Positions 1 to 7,463 of a stretch of DNA of 64,000 nucleotides are shown in pieces (position 1 is the first letter of the stretch; each line of letters begins with the position of its first letter). The position numbers were made by a program, and so were the translations under genes. Under the pieces are notes generated by a model that saw only the letters and a program-made list of their open reading frames with translations, did no database searches and was not told the DNA's origin. Source of the stretch: G020354025 sp964621455. GTDB lineage: Bacteria; Fidelibacterota; Marinisomatia; SCGC-AAA003-L08; TS1B11. The stretch spans positions 23,646 through 87,645 of the forward strand of contig CAZULW010000004.1 of NCBI GenBank assembly GCA_964621455.1, in the 5' to 3' direction.

Positions 1-100
1 CTTCGTGGAATGGACAATGGCCGCTGTATTGACCATTAGCACCGGACGGCTTCAGGTTGCGGACATGGGCCTGGAACAGCCCGGTAATACTCCCGGTCAT
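1..100 (-). CDS. DNA primase-like protein, CHC2 zinc-finger N-terminus (partial)
   Basis: The window edge cuts this gene: 33 codons are visible, from an ATG at 100 down to base 2. The N-terminus has an LKPSGAN lead-in followed by CPFHE at residues 29-33, which matches the first half of the CHC2 zinc-binding fold that opens DnaG-like primases; the other two zinc ligands would lie outside the window. Its ATG overlaps the stop of the gene at 97-402 by four bases (ATGA), so the two are probably translationally coupled. With that neighbour it suggests the replication module of a phage or integrative element. The family call rests on a short stretch, so the full protein type is inferred. Confidence 0.6.
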   Translation of the reverse strand, partial: MTGSITGLFQAHVRNLKPSGANGQYSGHCPFHE

Positions 101-402
101 CGGCTCAGCCTCCGGCGGACGGCTTTCCATAAGCAACGGACGAAGGTAATTGGCGGGGTTCGCCCCTGAATTAAATAGGCCACTTCCTGGCGTAGGCTCA
201 GAGGCTGTTCACATTCCAGCCACTTCCGCTCATCGGGTAAAATCCGGCGGAATCGCCGGACAGGTTGATTTCTAACGAGCGCTTCGCTGTCTTTGTACTG
301 AGTCTTGGAAAGACAATAGACCCACAGCCTGACAAATCCTGGCCGTTTAAAGAGGGGATTGCCCAATAGCCGACGGTCGAGAAAAATGTAGCCGTTACCC
401 AT
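97..402 (-). CDS. Phage replication-initiator-like protein, short
   Basis: The gene encodes 101 residues. A longer reading from 483 is possible, but the ATG at 402 is preferred because residues 1-30 (GYIFLDRRLLGNPLFKRPG then LWVYCL) resemble the N-terminus of phage replication or DnaD-like organiser proteins, which begin just before this motif. The rest of the protein is basic and does not continue the family pattern clearly, so it may be truncated or divergent. It overlaps the upstream gene by 8 nt and the downstream primase fragment by 4 nt, which indicates a compact minus-strand operon. Function is inferred from the N-terminus and the neighbouring primase-like fragment. Confidence 0.5.
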   Translation of the reverse strand: MGNGYIFLDRRLLGNPLFKRPGFVRLWVYCLSKTQYKDSEALVRNQPVRRFRRILPDERKWLECEQPLSLRQEVAYLIQGRTPPITFVRCLWKAVRRRLSR

Positions 403-703
403 TTCCCATCCCCATTTTACTGTCCAAATCAAGCCCCAATTGTGCCACCCTATCTTCGGCTTCTTCGACCGCTTCGAGGACATCGACCAGTTCCAGCGAT
501 CTCACGTTGAGCCGCAACAGTATTTTGTAGACAAATGTCAACATGGACTCAATATCAACGAAGCGCCAGAACTCTGCTTTCTTTTCAAACTCCTTGCTAC
601 CAGTCGGCCCGTACATAACAATCCAACCGTACAGGTCCTTGGTTACTACCAATCGCTTGCTACCAAAGGTCTTGTCCAGAATCCATTTATTCTTTTTCTG
701 CAT
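395..703 (-). CDS. Hypothetical protein of the phage-like element
   Basis: A 102-residue protein with a basic start and an acidic, helical C-terminal half (LEAVEEAEDRVAQ). No family is recognised. It overlaps the following gene by 8 nt and is co-directional with the primase-like and terminase-like genes, so it is probably part of the same element's operon. It has no signal peptide or membrane segment. Nothing in the sequence allows a function to be assigned. Confidence 0.5.
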   Translation of the reverse strand: MQKKNKWILDKTFGSKRLVVTKDLYGWIVMYGPTGSKEFEKKAEFWRFVDIESMLTFVYKILLRLNVRSLELVDVLEAVEEAEDRVAQLGLDLDSKMGMGNG

Positions 704-873
704 ACCCGCCTCAAATTTTTATCTTGCAACAGGTTTGAGCACCCGTTAGGTGCGTTTTCCCTAGTTTCTCACCATTGTACGCCTTAAAGCGGGCAGTTCC
801 AATTTGGTGCGCAATTTGGATACACCTCGCTTAGAGAGGAGGTGTATCCGCACTCTATTTCAAGGGGTCTGTT

Positions 874-1632
874 TTACTCGAATGGGGGGAAGTAGCTAGT
901 GATCTGGTGAGAGTAGACGAGCTTCTTTGCCTTCTGATATTTCTTTTTGGCCGTGCTTACCGGCATCCCTAACTGGTCCGAAACCATCTTCCAGGTCGCC
1001 TGTGGCCCGACCTCGCGCTGCATCCTGTCTCTAACTACCATCACCATCAGGCTCTCAAGCACCTTTTCAAGTGACTGTCTAGACGTCCCGATGACCGCCG
1101 GCAGGAGGATCGTATTCCCAGCCTTTAGCATAACTTGAATCCGCCTGTCTTGAAGTTTTTTATTAGCGTTTACGATCTGCGGTTCAATCCCTCGAGTGAG
1201 ATCGAATCTTAAAGTGAGGGTATTGGGGGGTGCTTCTGATTCAGGAATTTCAACGGGTAGATCGTCCGCTCTGGCTTGGAGCTCTAATCGAAATCCGTCT
1301 ATCTCCCGGATGCGGTTTTGTTGAATACCGAATTTCTTCTCTGGCGCCTTCATAGAGGCAGTCACTTCAACCAACTTGACACGAACCCCAGTATTGCTAT
1401 ACAAGTCATTAAGAATTTTATCCACTTTCTGGGCAAAGTATGCTTTAGCCTTATCCTTGCTTCGCGGCACGATGCGTAAATCTTGGTTATAGGTTTTACA
1501 CTGAGTCTCTATCTGCTCAAAAGCGGCGTTGTAGTGATTCCTGTAGAACTCGGTCTCACAGTAACTATCCAGGATATAAAATATTAAGATGTATTCAGGG
1601 ATTGAAAAGAATCGGTCGCTTGGTTCAGTCAA
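874..1632 (-). CDS. Hypothetical protein with C-terminal helix-turn-helix-like segment
   Basis: A 252-residue soluble protein. Residues about 213-240 (ATWKMVSDQLGMPVSTAKKK) have the layout of a sigma-70 region 4 or winged helix-turn-helix: helix, GMPVS turn, recognition helix rich in Lys. The N-terminal 200 residues match no family known to me and contain alternating charged helices and a short beta-rich middle. It lies alone between intergenic gaps of about 170 and 210 bp inside the phage-like stretch, on the same strand as its neighbours. A DNA-binding role is inferred only from the C-terminal segment. Confidence 0.5.
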   Translation of the reverse strand: MTEPSDRFFSIPEYILIFYILDSYCETEFYRNHYNAAFEQIETQCKTYNQDLRIVPRSKDKAKAYFAQKVDKILNDLYSNTGVRVKLVEVTASMKAPEKKFGIQQNRIREIDGFRLELQARADDLPVEIPESEAPPNTLTLRFDLTRGIEPQIVNANKKLQDRRIQVMLKAGNTILLPAVIGTSRQSLEKVLESLMVMVVRDRMQREVGPQATWKMVSDQLGMPVSTAKKKYQKAKKLVYSHQITSYFPPFE

Positions 1633-1701
1633 TTTAACTCCCTTCAGTTAGTCCCTTGAAATGAAAGGCGGGCGGCAAGCCGTTAAGGGAGACGGCCTGT
1701 C

Positions 1702-1722
1702 CCCCGGTTAATTAAGCCGGGG
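1702..1722 (-). terminator. GC hairpin between two element genes
   Basis: CCCCGG and CCGGGG arms, about six pairs, flank an AT-rich loop downstream of the lipoprotein gene at 1841-2323 and upstream of the gene at 874-1632. There is no U-run on the minus strand, so it may not be a classical intrinsic terminator. Confidence 0.3.
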
Positions 1723-1840
1723 TCAGCCGCCGCCAGGATTAAGTTACTGCCCCCCTGCCGTATGTTTACAAGTCTATGCCTGTCATTTCGGTCGTATCTT
1801 TAGTGCTAGTACTTCCCGCGCTTGCGGAGGACGGAAGGCA

Positions 1841-2323
1841 TTACTTTAGAATTTTGTAAGATGCAGTAGCCCAACTAAGGTAATGATCGCTATGTTCCCA
1901 ATATGTACAACCTTCGCCTGAAGAGCCCGTTGATTCTCCGAGACTACAATTTGCTGCATCGTGGGCTACAGCAGCGCCTCCGTCTACATAGATATAGCAC
2001 CAGACATATACAACGGGAAAATATTGGCTAAAAGGTTCTCCGTAACTCTGGGCCGTTATAAAAAGACTTGCCCCTTTTTTTACTTTAAATTTTAATCTCC
2101 ATAAACTACCCCCAAAAGCCTCAGCCAACGTTTTATGCCTCTCATCATTGGCAAATTTTATGGACTGAGATTCTTCATTTTCATCTAAGTACCTGATTGA
2201 TGTAGTGTCTCCAGCAGACTCAACTAAATATTCAACTTCATAGTATTTTATTTCAGGCTCAGTGCTTTGTTTTTCACATTGTACTAAAACAATAATGGCG
2301 AGAAGCCAGAATAATCGTTTCAT
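1841..2323 (-). CDS. Lipoprotein, MmpS/beta-sandwich-like (element cargo)
   Basis: The ATG at 2323 is chosen over a longer reading because it follows GGAGA at good spacing and starts a signal peptide ending in the lipobox LVQC (Cys at about residue 16). The mature domain has a run of short beta strands with the pattern Y-E-V-x-Y...T-S-I-R-Y...W-R-L-K-F-K-V-K-K-G-A-S-L-F-I-T-A-Q and then YIYVDGGA, which resembles small secreted MmpS-like beta-sandwich domains. It is clearly paralogous to the lipoprotein at 16130-16585, including the D-T-T, K-x-K-x-G and YVDGG/FVDGG positions. Both copies lie beside similar att-like blocks, so this is probably element cargo. Outer-membrane or surface location is inferred; the ligand is unknown. 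Confidence 0.7.
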   Translation of the reverse strand: MKRLFWLLAIIVLVQCEKQSTEPEIKYYEVEYLVESAGDTTSIRYLDENEESQSIKFANDERHKTLAEAFGGSLWRLKFKVKKGASLFITAQSYGEPFSQYFPVVYVWCYIYVDGGAAVAHDAANCSLGESTGSSGEGCTYWEHSDHYLSWATASYKILK

Positions 2324-2554
2324 TTTATGTTCTCCGCTATGCCCGCTTCCGGGCCGCATTCCCTGACTGGCTTTCTCCATAAAATACGCCCAGGGGGACA
2401 TACGCTCCTGAACAAAGCGCCCTGTCTCGAAGAACAGGCCCCCGGGCATATTCTTTTAGGAAATAATAAAGCCGAAAGTAACGCCGCTGGTATTGCTGTT
2501 CAGGATTCATGCCGTCCGTATATTATGCTACGGGTGGGGGAATGTCAAGGGGCG

Positions 2555-3238
2555 TCAGAGCAGTCTGGACCATTGTTGAGTTTTACGAGGAGGGTTCTTC
2601 CCGGCTCCGTGGTACCGCATGATCATATCGGCACCTTTAAGTTTGATCTCGTCGTCTTTACTGATGTCAACGGTTTCCTTGATTGACCTAATTGCCCACT
2701 CAACGGTTGCGCCGGTTTCTTCTCCGACTTCATTGATATTCTGGTTTACGGCATCCATGATCCTCCTCTGTCTCAACAGCTTGTAGGCTTGATCCTTCGC
2801 CCATTTGAAGCTTTTCGTAGAGAAAGCCGTGAGATACGCTCCGACGGGATTATCAATGTCCGTCAGGTAATAGCAGACGAACAACCACTCCCTCCGGGTC
2901 AGTTCTTGCCTCTCCCGGAAATGCTCTTCCGCCGTTTTATCCCCGCCGAAGGAATAGATATTCTTCCTGAAATTGCTGTCCATCCTGGAACCAGGGCGAC
3001 AGATGAATGACCCGCAGACAGTCCGTACATATTGACTCCCCCCCTTGCCATAGTTATCGGTGCGGTACATACTCTTTCGCTTAAGTATCTGAACAACTGT
3101 GCCATCGTCCGTTAGAACCCAATCCCCTTCCTGACCCTCACGCCAATTCTCAGTTATTGTTTCGTCAGGGTTATTCTCAGAAAACTCTTCCCACTCATAC
3201 ATGAAGTGCACAATGCCTTTGATCTCCCGGCTTCTCAC
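2555..3238 (-). CDS. Terminase small-subunit-like protein
   Basis: A 227-residue protein with a GTG start that follows a strong AAGGAGG Shine-Dalgarno. Residues 38-80 form a beta-rich block (GDWVLTDDGTVVQIL, then a Cys-Gly-Ser-Phe strand). Residues 111-175 have the layout of phage terminase small subunits: LTRREWLFVCYYL, a TAFSTKSFKWAK segment in place of the usual AYSK..A, then KLLRQRRIMDAV. The C-terminal third is helical. If correct, it would bind pac/cos DNA during packaging. No large terminase subunit is visible, so an alternative is a regulatory or DNA-binding protein using the same N-terminal helical fold. Confidence 0.5.
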   Translation of the reverse strand: MRSREIKGIVHFMYEWEEFSENNPDETITENWREGQEGDWVLTDDGTVVQILKRKSMYRTDNYGKGGSQYVRTVCGSFICRPGSRMDSNFRKNIYSFGGDKTAEEHFRERQELTRREWLFVCYYLTDIDNPVGAYLTAFSTKSFKWAKDQAYKLLRQRRIMDAVNQNINEVGEETGATVEWAIRSIKETVDISKDDEIKLKGADMIMRYHGAGKNPPRKTQQWSRLL

Positions 3239-3460
3239 CTATCCTCCTTCCCGTTGACTGCGCGTCACTATATATAGGCAATCGGGAGTAAACATACCCT
3301 GAAACATCTGGGGAAGGCCGGTAGTGGCCGAAAACTCAAAATTGCCCAAAAATGTGCGCGGCCTATATAACATAGACCCCCTACTCCCCTTCCGGCTCTT
3401 CGGTTTGCGGAATTACGTTGAGTTTTATCAAATGGATTCCAGGCGGGGACCTAAGCTGGT

Positions 3461-3521
3461 CCGTATCCGGTTCCGTATCCGGTTTCCGGTGCGGTTGTTT
3501 GCGTTTCTTTGCGGTAGTTTG
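3461..3521. repeat. att-like block downstream of tRNA-Thr (copy 1)
   Basis: This block contains CCGTATCCGGTT followed by CGTAT, then a TTTGCG...CTTTGCGGTAGTTTG stretch. The same two motifs in the same order and strand occur at 16739-16810, there next to a broken tRNA. Both copies lie downstream of the tRNA 3' end, where tyrosine-recombinase elements integrate. The gap 3239-3583 holds no convincing gene besides this block. Confidence 0.5.
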
Positions 3522-3583
3522 GGGTAGTGGCTGGGCCGGGGATTCCCGCCGTTTCGTGTGGTTTCTCGTCGGAAAAGGCTTCG

Positions 3584-3656
3584 AGCCACCTGGCGGAATC
3601 GAACCGCCGACCTGCCGATTACGAATCGGCTGCTCTACCAGCTGAGCTAAGGTGGC
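3584..3656 (-). tRNA. tRNA-Thr (anticodon CGU)
   Basis: A 73-nt cloverleaf on the minus strand: acceptor GCCACCT pairs with AGGTGGC, the D arm is AGCTCAGCTGGTAGAGC, the anticodon stem is GCCGA/TCGGC with loop TTCGTAA (anticodon CGT), and the T arm is GGCGG TTCGATT CCGCC. The discriminator base is U; CCA is not encoded. It marks the boundary of the phage-like element lying at lower coordinates. Confidence 0.95.
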
Positions 3657-3819
3657 GCTGGCCTGGGGCCGGCTAGGGTAGCAAAATTTAATGAAATTTC
3701 CCCGGCGATGGGGGTGAATAGGGCAGAAGTCTACCAGCTGCCTGCCAAACACTTTGATGACGGGTCGCCGTTTCGTGGCTAACTTCTTCCACCCAGTCCA
3801 TCAACCCGGAGATTTAGCG

Positions 3820-4521
3820 ATGAACTTCCTCAAATGTCGACTATCACTCTCGATGGCGCTACTTTTTCTTGCCGCCTGCTTCGCGCCCAAGATCGACCTC
3901 CAACCCGGCGACCGCATCATCTTCCTGGGGGACTCCATCACCAGGCAAGGCGACCAGCCCGGCGGGTATGTTACCATCGTCCGGGACACCCTCACCGCCC
4001 GGCACCCGGACCTGGGCCTGGAGATTATCGGCGCCGGCATCGGCGGCAACAAGGTGCCCGACCTCCAGGAGCGCCTGCATCGGGACGTGCTCTCAAAGCG
4101 GCCCGCCGTCGTTTTTATCTATGTCGGGATCAACGACGTGTGGCACTCCATCAAGCCCCAGGGGGGAACTCCCGTGAGCCGCTACGAAGCAGGACTGAGA
4201 AGTATCATTGGCAGGACCACCAGCAGTGGAGCCCGCGTAGTGCTATGCACACCCTCCGTCATCGGCGAGCGGCACGACGGCTCCAACCTCCTGGACACCA
4301 TGCTGGACGAATACGCCGCCATCAGCCGCCGGGTGGCCCGTGAGCTGGATGTCCCCCTGGTAGACCTGCGGAAAGCCTTCCTCAAGCACCTGCGGGATTA
4401 TAACGTAGAGAACCTGGAAAGCGGTATCCTAACCTATGACGGCGTGCATCTGAGCGATGAGGGCAACCGGCTGGTGGCGGAACAGGTGCTGAAGGCACTG
4501 GGGGAGAGAGGGATAAAGTGA
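3820..4521 (+). CDS. SGNH/GDSL-type esterase lipoprotein
   Basis: The start at 3820 gives a signal peptide with lipobox LAAC (Cys at residue 20); the longer reading from 3754 would bury it. The mature protein carries the SGNH blocks in order: block I FLGDSITRQG, block II Gly in GAGIGGNKV, block III GINDVW, and block V DGVHLSDEG with the catalytic Asp and His. The family hydrolyses esters on lipids, polysaccharides or small acyl substrates. The total of about 233 residues is normal. It is probably anchored to the outer membrane; the substrate is not deducible. It stands alone on the plus strand next to tRNA-Thr. Confidence 0.85.
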   Translation: MNFLKCRLSLSMALLFLAACFAPKIDLQPGDRIIFLGDSITRQGDQPGGYVTIVRDTLTARHPDLGLEIIGAGIGGNKVPDLQERLHRDVLSKRPAVVFIYVGINDVWHSIKPQGGTPVSRYEAGLRSIIGRTTSSGARVVLCTPSVIGERHDGSNLLDTMLDEYAAISRRVARELDVPLVDLRKAFLKHLRDYNVENLESGILTYDGVHLSDEGNRLVAEQVLKALGERGIK

Positions 4522-4645
4522 CGGCGCAATGAAACCGTCAGGTTGTAGCCTCGGAGCCTCTCCTTTCCCTTGCAGTTTACACCTTGGATGAGTTCCTTTC
4601 CCAAGCGCTTCCTCCTCTGATCCAGGTGAGAGCGCCGGTGTATCC

Positions 4646-5380
4646 ATGCAGGAACTGAACACCATCGAACGGTTCCGATTTATTTACCGAGCCTGGCGTT
4701 ACCGGTAGCTGATCGACCGGGATGAAATCGCCTTCCTGCTGGCTCACTTGAAGAAAGGGCAATGCGGAGTGGATGTCGGCGCCCATAAAGGTGCTTATGC
4801 CTATTGGATGTGCAAGGCCGTCGGCCGGGAAGGCCGGGTGTTTGCCTTCGAGCCCCAACGTGAACTGGCGGAATACCTATCGGTATTGGGCTTGCAGCAG
4901 GTTACGGTTGAGAACCTGGCGCTCTCCTCTAAAGCGGGGCCGGCCGTTTTGACGGTTCCCGGGGGAGGTGCCAGTCCGGGAGCAACGCTGGAACGGGATC
5001 TGCATCGAGGGCAAACCTGTACTGTACCTGTTACGACACTTGACGGTTATTTCGGCCAACGGCCCCACCTGCCGATCAACCTGATCAAGTGCGATGTGGA
5101 AGGCCACGAGCTGGCAGTCTTTAAAGGGGGGGAGAGAATTCTGAAGTCCTGGCGGCCGATCCTGATGTTCGAATGTGAACAGCGGCACCATTCCCATGAC
5201 ACCGTCCACGACGTTTTTGCCTATTTGGAGGGGCAAGGGTACGATGGTTTTTTCTATCTGAAAGGGAAATTACACCCTATAGGTGAGTTTAATGTGAGCC
5301 AACACCAAAGCCAGGCCGCCGGTTATTACATTAATAATTTCATTTTTCTTCCAGGTGAACCAGGGGACTTGTCCTTCTAA
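4646..5380 (+). pseudogene. FkbM-family methyltransferase with in-frame TAG near the N-terminus
   Basis: The reading frame from ATG 4646 gives MQELNTIERFRFIYRAWRYR, hits a TAG at 4706-4708, then continues in the same frame with LIDRDEIAFLLAHLKKG and the SAM-binding motif VDVGAHKG. The residues on both sides of the TAG match the typical start of FkbM methyltransferases, so the stop interrupts a once continuous gene. Downstream, FAFEP (motif II), IKCDVEGHE (catalytic-core Asp-Val-Glu) and MFECE are intact, and the C-terminus is full. A TTG at 4748 could start a shorter protein beginning at the SAM fold. It is therefore either a recent pseudogene, a shortened active enzyme or a readthrough case. 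FkbM enzymes O-methylate sugars or lipids, which would fit the nearby polysaccharide cluster. Confidence 0.75.
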
Positions 5381-5416
5381 GACAAGGGGGCTAATCGGAG
5401 GATCAAGCACATCGTC

Positions 5417-5701
5417 ATGTGGTGCCTGAAGGAAAAGGCCGGCGGGGCCGCGAAGGAAGAAAACGCCCGGGCCATGAAAGCGCGCCTGGAATCGCTCCCG
5501 GAAGTCATCCCGGAAATCCGGCGACTGGAGGTGGGGCTCAATGTCAAGGACTCGGAGCGGGCCGCCGACGTGGTGCTCTACTCCGAGTTTGACAGCCCTG
5601 AGGCCCTGGCCGCGTACAGCCGCCACCCCGCGCACCAGGAAGTGGTGACCTTCGTCCGGGAGATAGCCGCCGAGACGCGGGTGGTGGATTACGAGGTCTG
5701 A
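5417..5701 (+). CDS. Dabb-family (stress-responsive A/B barrel) protein
   Basis: Ninety-five residues or fewer with the ferredoxin-like Dabb pattern: MWCLKE first strand, a helix with a run of Glu/Ala/Arg, EVGLN second strand, DVVLYSEFDS, and a final HPAHQEVVTFVRE helix. Members form dimeric barrels; the biochemical role is usually unknown. Homologues begin with M-I-K-H-I-V-M-W; here the codons for I-K-H-I-V are present in frame upstream of the ATG, but the expected initiator position reads AGG (5399-5401), eight bases after a GGGGG tract. The annotated ATG at 5417 therefore gives a slightly shortened first strand. The stop lies inside the 3' end of the convergent Ppx gene (13-bp overlap). 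Confidence 0.75.
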   Translation: MWCLKEKAGGAAKEENARAMKARLESLPEVIPEIRRLEVGLNVKDSERAADVVLYSEFDSPEALAAYSRHPAHQEVVTFVREIAAETRVVDYEV

Positions 5702-6669
5702 ACTGCTGGCCTACCCTGCTCGACCATCTCCAGCACCAGCCCCCATCGAAGTCCCTGATCGCTCACCGTCAGTTTGTCCAGGCCGAACCGCTCCATGACG
5801 GCCTGTAGGATCATCCCCCCGGCGATGATCACCTCGGCCCGTCCGGGATGCAGACCGGGCAGCTTCAGCCGCTGGTTGCAGGGCAGGGCTGTGCAGCGGG
5901 CCAGGATTTGCCGCAGGGTCGCGGCGGTCAGGGTGGCACCGTGGACCCGGCTGTGGTCGTAGGTGTCCAGCTCCTGGTCCATGGCGACAAAAGTAGTGGT
6001 AGTGCCGCCCACGCCCACCAGGGCATCCGCTGATACGGGTAGACTGCCGCCCGCGAGTGCCTCGGCAATGTCCTGATCCGCCGCCGTCAGTTCCCCCGGG
6101 GCCGGGGGATCGTGGGAGAACCAGCGCTCGGTGAGGCGTACACTGCCCAGGGGCAGGCTCTCCACCGCCGCCAGTTGCCCATCCTCTTCGAAGATGATCT
6201 CGGTGCTGCCGCCACCTACATCCACGATGATACGACCGCCGCTGGGGGAAGGAAAGGCTTGCTGCACCGCGCGGAGGACCAGCTCCGCCTCCTCCCGGCC
6301 GCTGATCTGGATGAGGTCATACCCGGTTGCCTCCTGCAGGCGCCTATGGAGTTGATCCCGGTTGACCGCTTCCCGGAAAGCGCTGGTAGCCACGCACCGC
6401 ACCCGGCGGCAGCGGTGTAACTCGATGACGCCCTGATACTCCCGGAAGACCGCCTCGGCGCGGGCCATGGCTTGCTCGGACAGGCGCCCGGTCCGATCCA
6501 CGCCGGCCCCCAGGCGGACAACCCGCAGCTCCTGGGCCAGGGGGATCAGCCGGGAGCCGTCCCACCGGGCCACCAGCAGCAGGCAGGTGTTGGTGCCCAG
6601 GTCGATGGCAGCGTAGGCTGGGGACAATATAGATGAGGAGAGGCGCACGGCCCAAAGCACCGGAGGCAC
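5689..6669 (-). CDS. Ppx/GppA family exopolyphosphatase / pppGpp phosphohydrolase
   Basis: A 326-residue protein of the ASKHA fold. Phosphate-1 motif AAIDLGTNTCLLLVA lies near residue 19, the connecting Glu region is VRCVATSAFREA, phosphate-2 is VDVGGGSTEI, and the adenosine-side motif GVGGTTTT and AGGMIL follow. These belong to the short (about 300 residue) Ppx/GppA class that hydrolyses polyphosphate or pppGpp. The start at 6669 adds about 18 residues before the first strand; a later internal start is possible. It is convergent with the Dabb gene and separated by 6 bp from the upstream PIN toxin gene, with which it may be co-transcribed. Confidence 0.9.
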   Translation of the reverse strand: MPPVLWAVRLSSSILSPAYAAIDLGTNTCLLLVARWDGSRLIPLAQELRVVRLGAGVDRTGRLSEQAMARAEAVFREYQGVIELHRCRRVRCVATSAFREAVNRDQLHRRLQEATGYDLIQISGREEAELVLRAVQQAFPSPSGGRIIVDVGGGSTEIIFEEDGQLAAVESLPLGSVRLTERWFSHDPPAPGELTAADQDIAEALAGGSLPVSADALVGVGGTTTTFVAMDQELDTYDHSRVHGATLTAATLRQILARCTALPCNQRLKLPGLHPGRAEVIIAGGMILQAVMERFGLDKLTVSDQGLRWGLVLEMVEQGRPAVQTS

Positions 6670-6675
6670 CGGGTT

Positions 6676-7131
6676 TCAGTCCAGGCCGAAACGGGCTCTG
6701 AGGGCTGGGTCGTCGCTTTCTATCAAGGCCAGCATTTCATCCGGGCTGAAAACGGGCAATTCGCTGGCGGAGAAATCCCGGGTATTGTGGGTGATGATGA
6801 AATGGGCCTTAACACCCAGGGCTGAATAATACTGAACTGCGTCCTCAAAATCGGAGAAATCCGATACCAGCGCCCGGCTTACCACCCGCTCATCAACCGG
6901 AGCGATGTTCAGGAGCGTATGCAGTTTCTCCAGACTGGACCTGGCGACTTCCCTTGAAGCTTCCCTTGACATGATATAAAACAGGACGGGAAAAGACGCC
7001 GCTGAAACATAGCCCTGGAAATGACCCGTCTCTATAAGCGAGAGCAGCCGGGCGGCGGGTACGGCGAAAGGAGAACGCTCCAGGAAAACGTCCAGGATCA
7101 CATTGGTATCCAGCAGAAGGGCTTTCGTCAT
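6676..7131 (-). CDS. PIN-domain toxin (VapC-like)
   Basis: A 151-residue PIN-domain ribonuclease. The acidic metal-binding residues are visible: Asp in LLLDTNVILDVF (residue 8), the DFEDAVQYY Asp/Glu cluster at about 93-97, and the Asp of THNTRDF near residue 117. PIN toxins cleave RNA, often tRNA or rRNA. Its ATG overlaps the stop of the upstream antitoxin gene by four bases, the usual toxin-antitoxin layout with antitoxin first. The pair is likely repressed through the palindrome at 7391-7419. Confidence 0.88.
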   Translation of the reverse strand: MTKALLLDTNVILDVFLERSPFAVPAARLLSLIETGHFQGYVSAASFPVLFYIMSREASREVARSSLEKLHTLLNIAPVDERVVSRALVSDFSDFEDAVQYYSALGVKAHFIITHNTRDFSASELPVFSPDEMLALIESDDPALRARFGLD

Positions 7132-7376
7132 CTATATTTCTGATCCAGGCGCCGGCGATACTTCTCCACCAGTTCCTCAGCCGACTGGCTGGTGGCGATA
7201 ATCCCCCGCAGCTCCTTCACCAGCGGAGTTAGCTCCCCTTCTTCCGATTGCTGTTCCTCCAGAGACTTGAAGTAGACCGCCACCAGCCGGGACAGGCTGG
7301 TTCCCCGAGTACCCGCATAGGTTTTAGCCCGCTGAATGAGGCTCTTCTCAAGCCGTAATGTCAGTTTAGTCTGCAT
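7128..7376 (-). CDS. Antitoxin of PIN toxin, DUF6364-like ribbon-helix-helix protein
   Basis: An 82-residue protein starting QTKLTLRLEKSLIQRAK, the beta-strand/helix start of a ribbon-helix-helix DNA-binding domain, followed by YAGTRGTSLSRLV and a KSLEEQ helix as in DUF6364 antitoxins. The C-terminal tail (ELVEKYRRRLDQKYR) would bind and block the toxin. ATG follows AGAGGA. The gene overlaps the PIN toxin by 4 bp. It likely autoregulates the operon by binding the inverted repeat just upstream. Confidence 0.8.
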   Translation of the reverse strand: MQTKLTLRLEKSLIQRAKTYAGTRGTSLSRLVAVYFKSLEEQQSEEGELTPLVKELRGIIATSQSAEELVEKYRRRLDQKYR

Positions 7377-7390
7377 GGATTCCTCTTTTT

Positions 7391-7419
7391 GACGTATATA
7401 ATATAGTTATATATACGTC
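7391..7419. promoter_or_regulatory. Palindromic operator of the PIN toxin-antitoxin operon
   Basis: GACGTATAT and ATATACGTC are perfect inverted arms around an AT-rich centre, 14 bp upstream of the antitoxin ATG. The centre carries TATA-type -10-like sequences on the minus strand. This is the expected place for an RHH antitoxin operator overlapping the promoter. Confidence 0.65.
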
Positions 7420-7463
7420 TAAAAGCAATGCTCGCCCTGAAGTAGTTATTCCTATAGCTAGTG

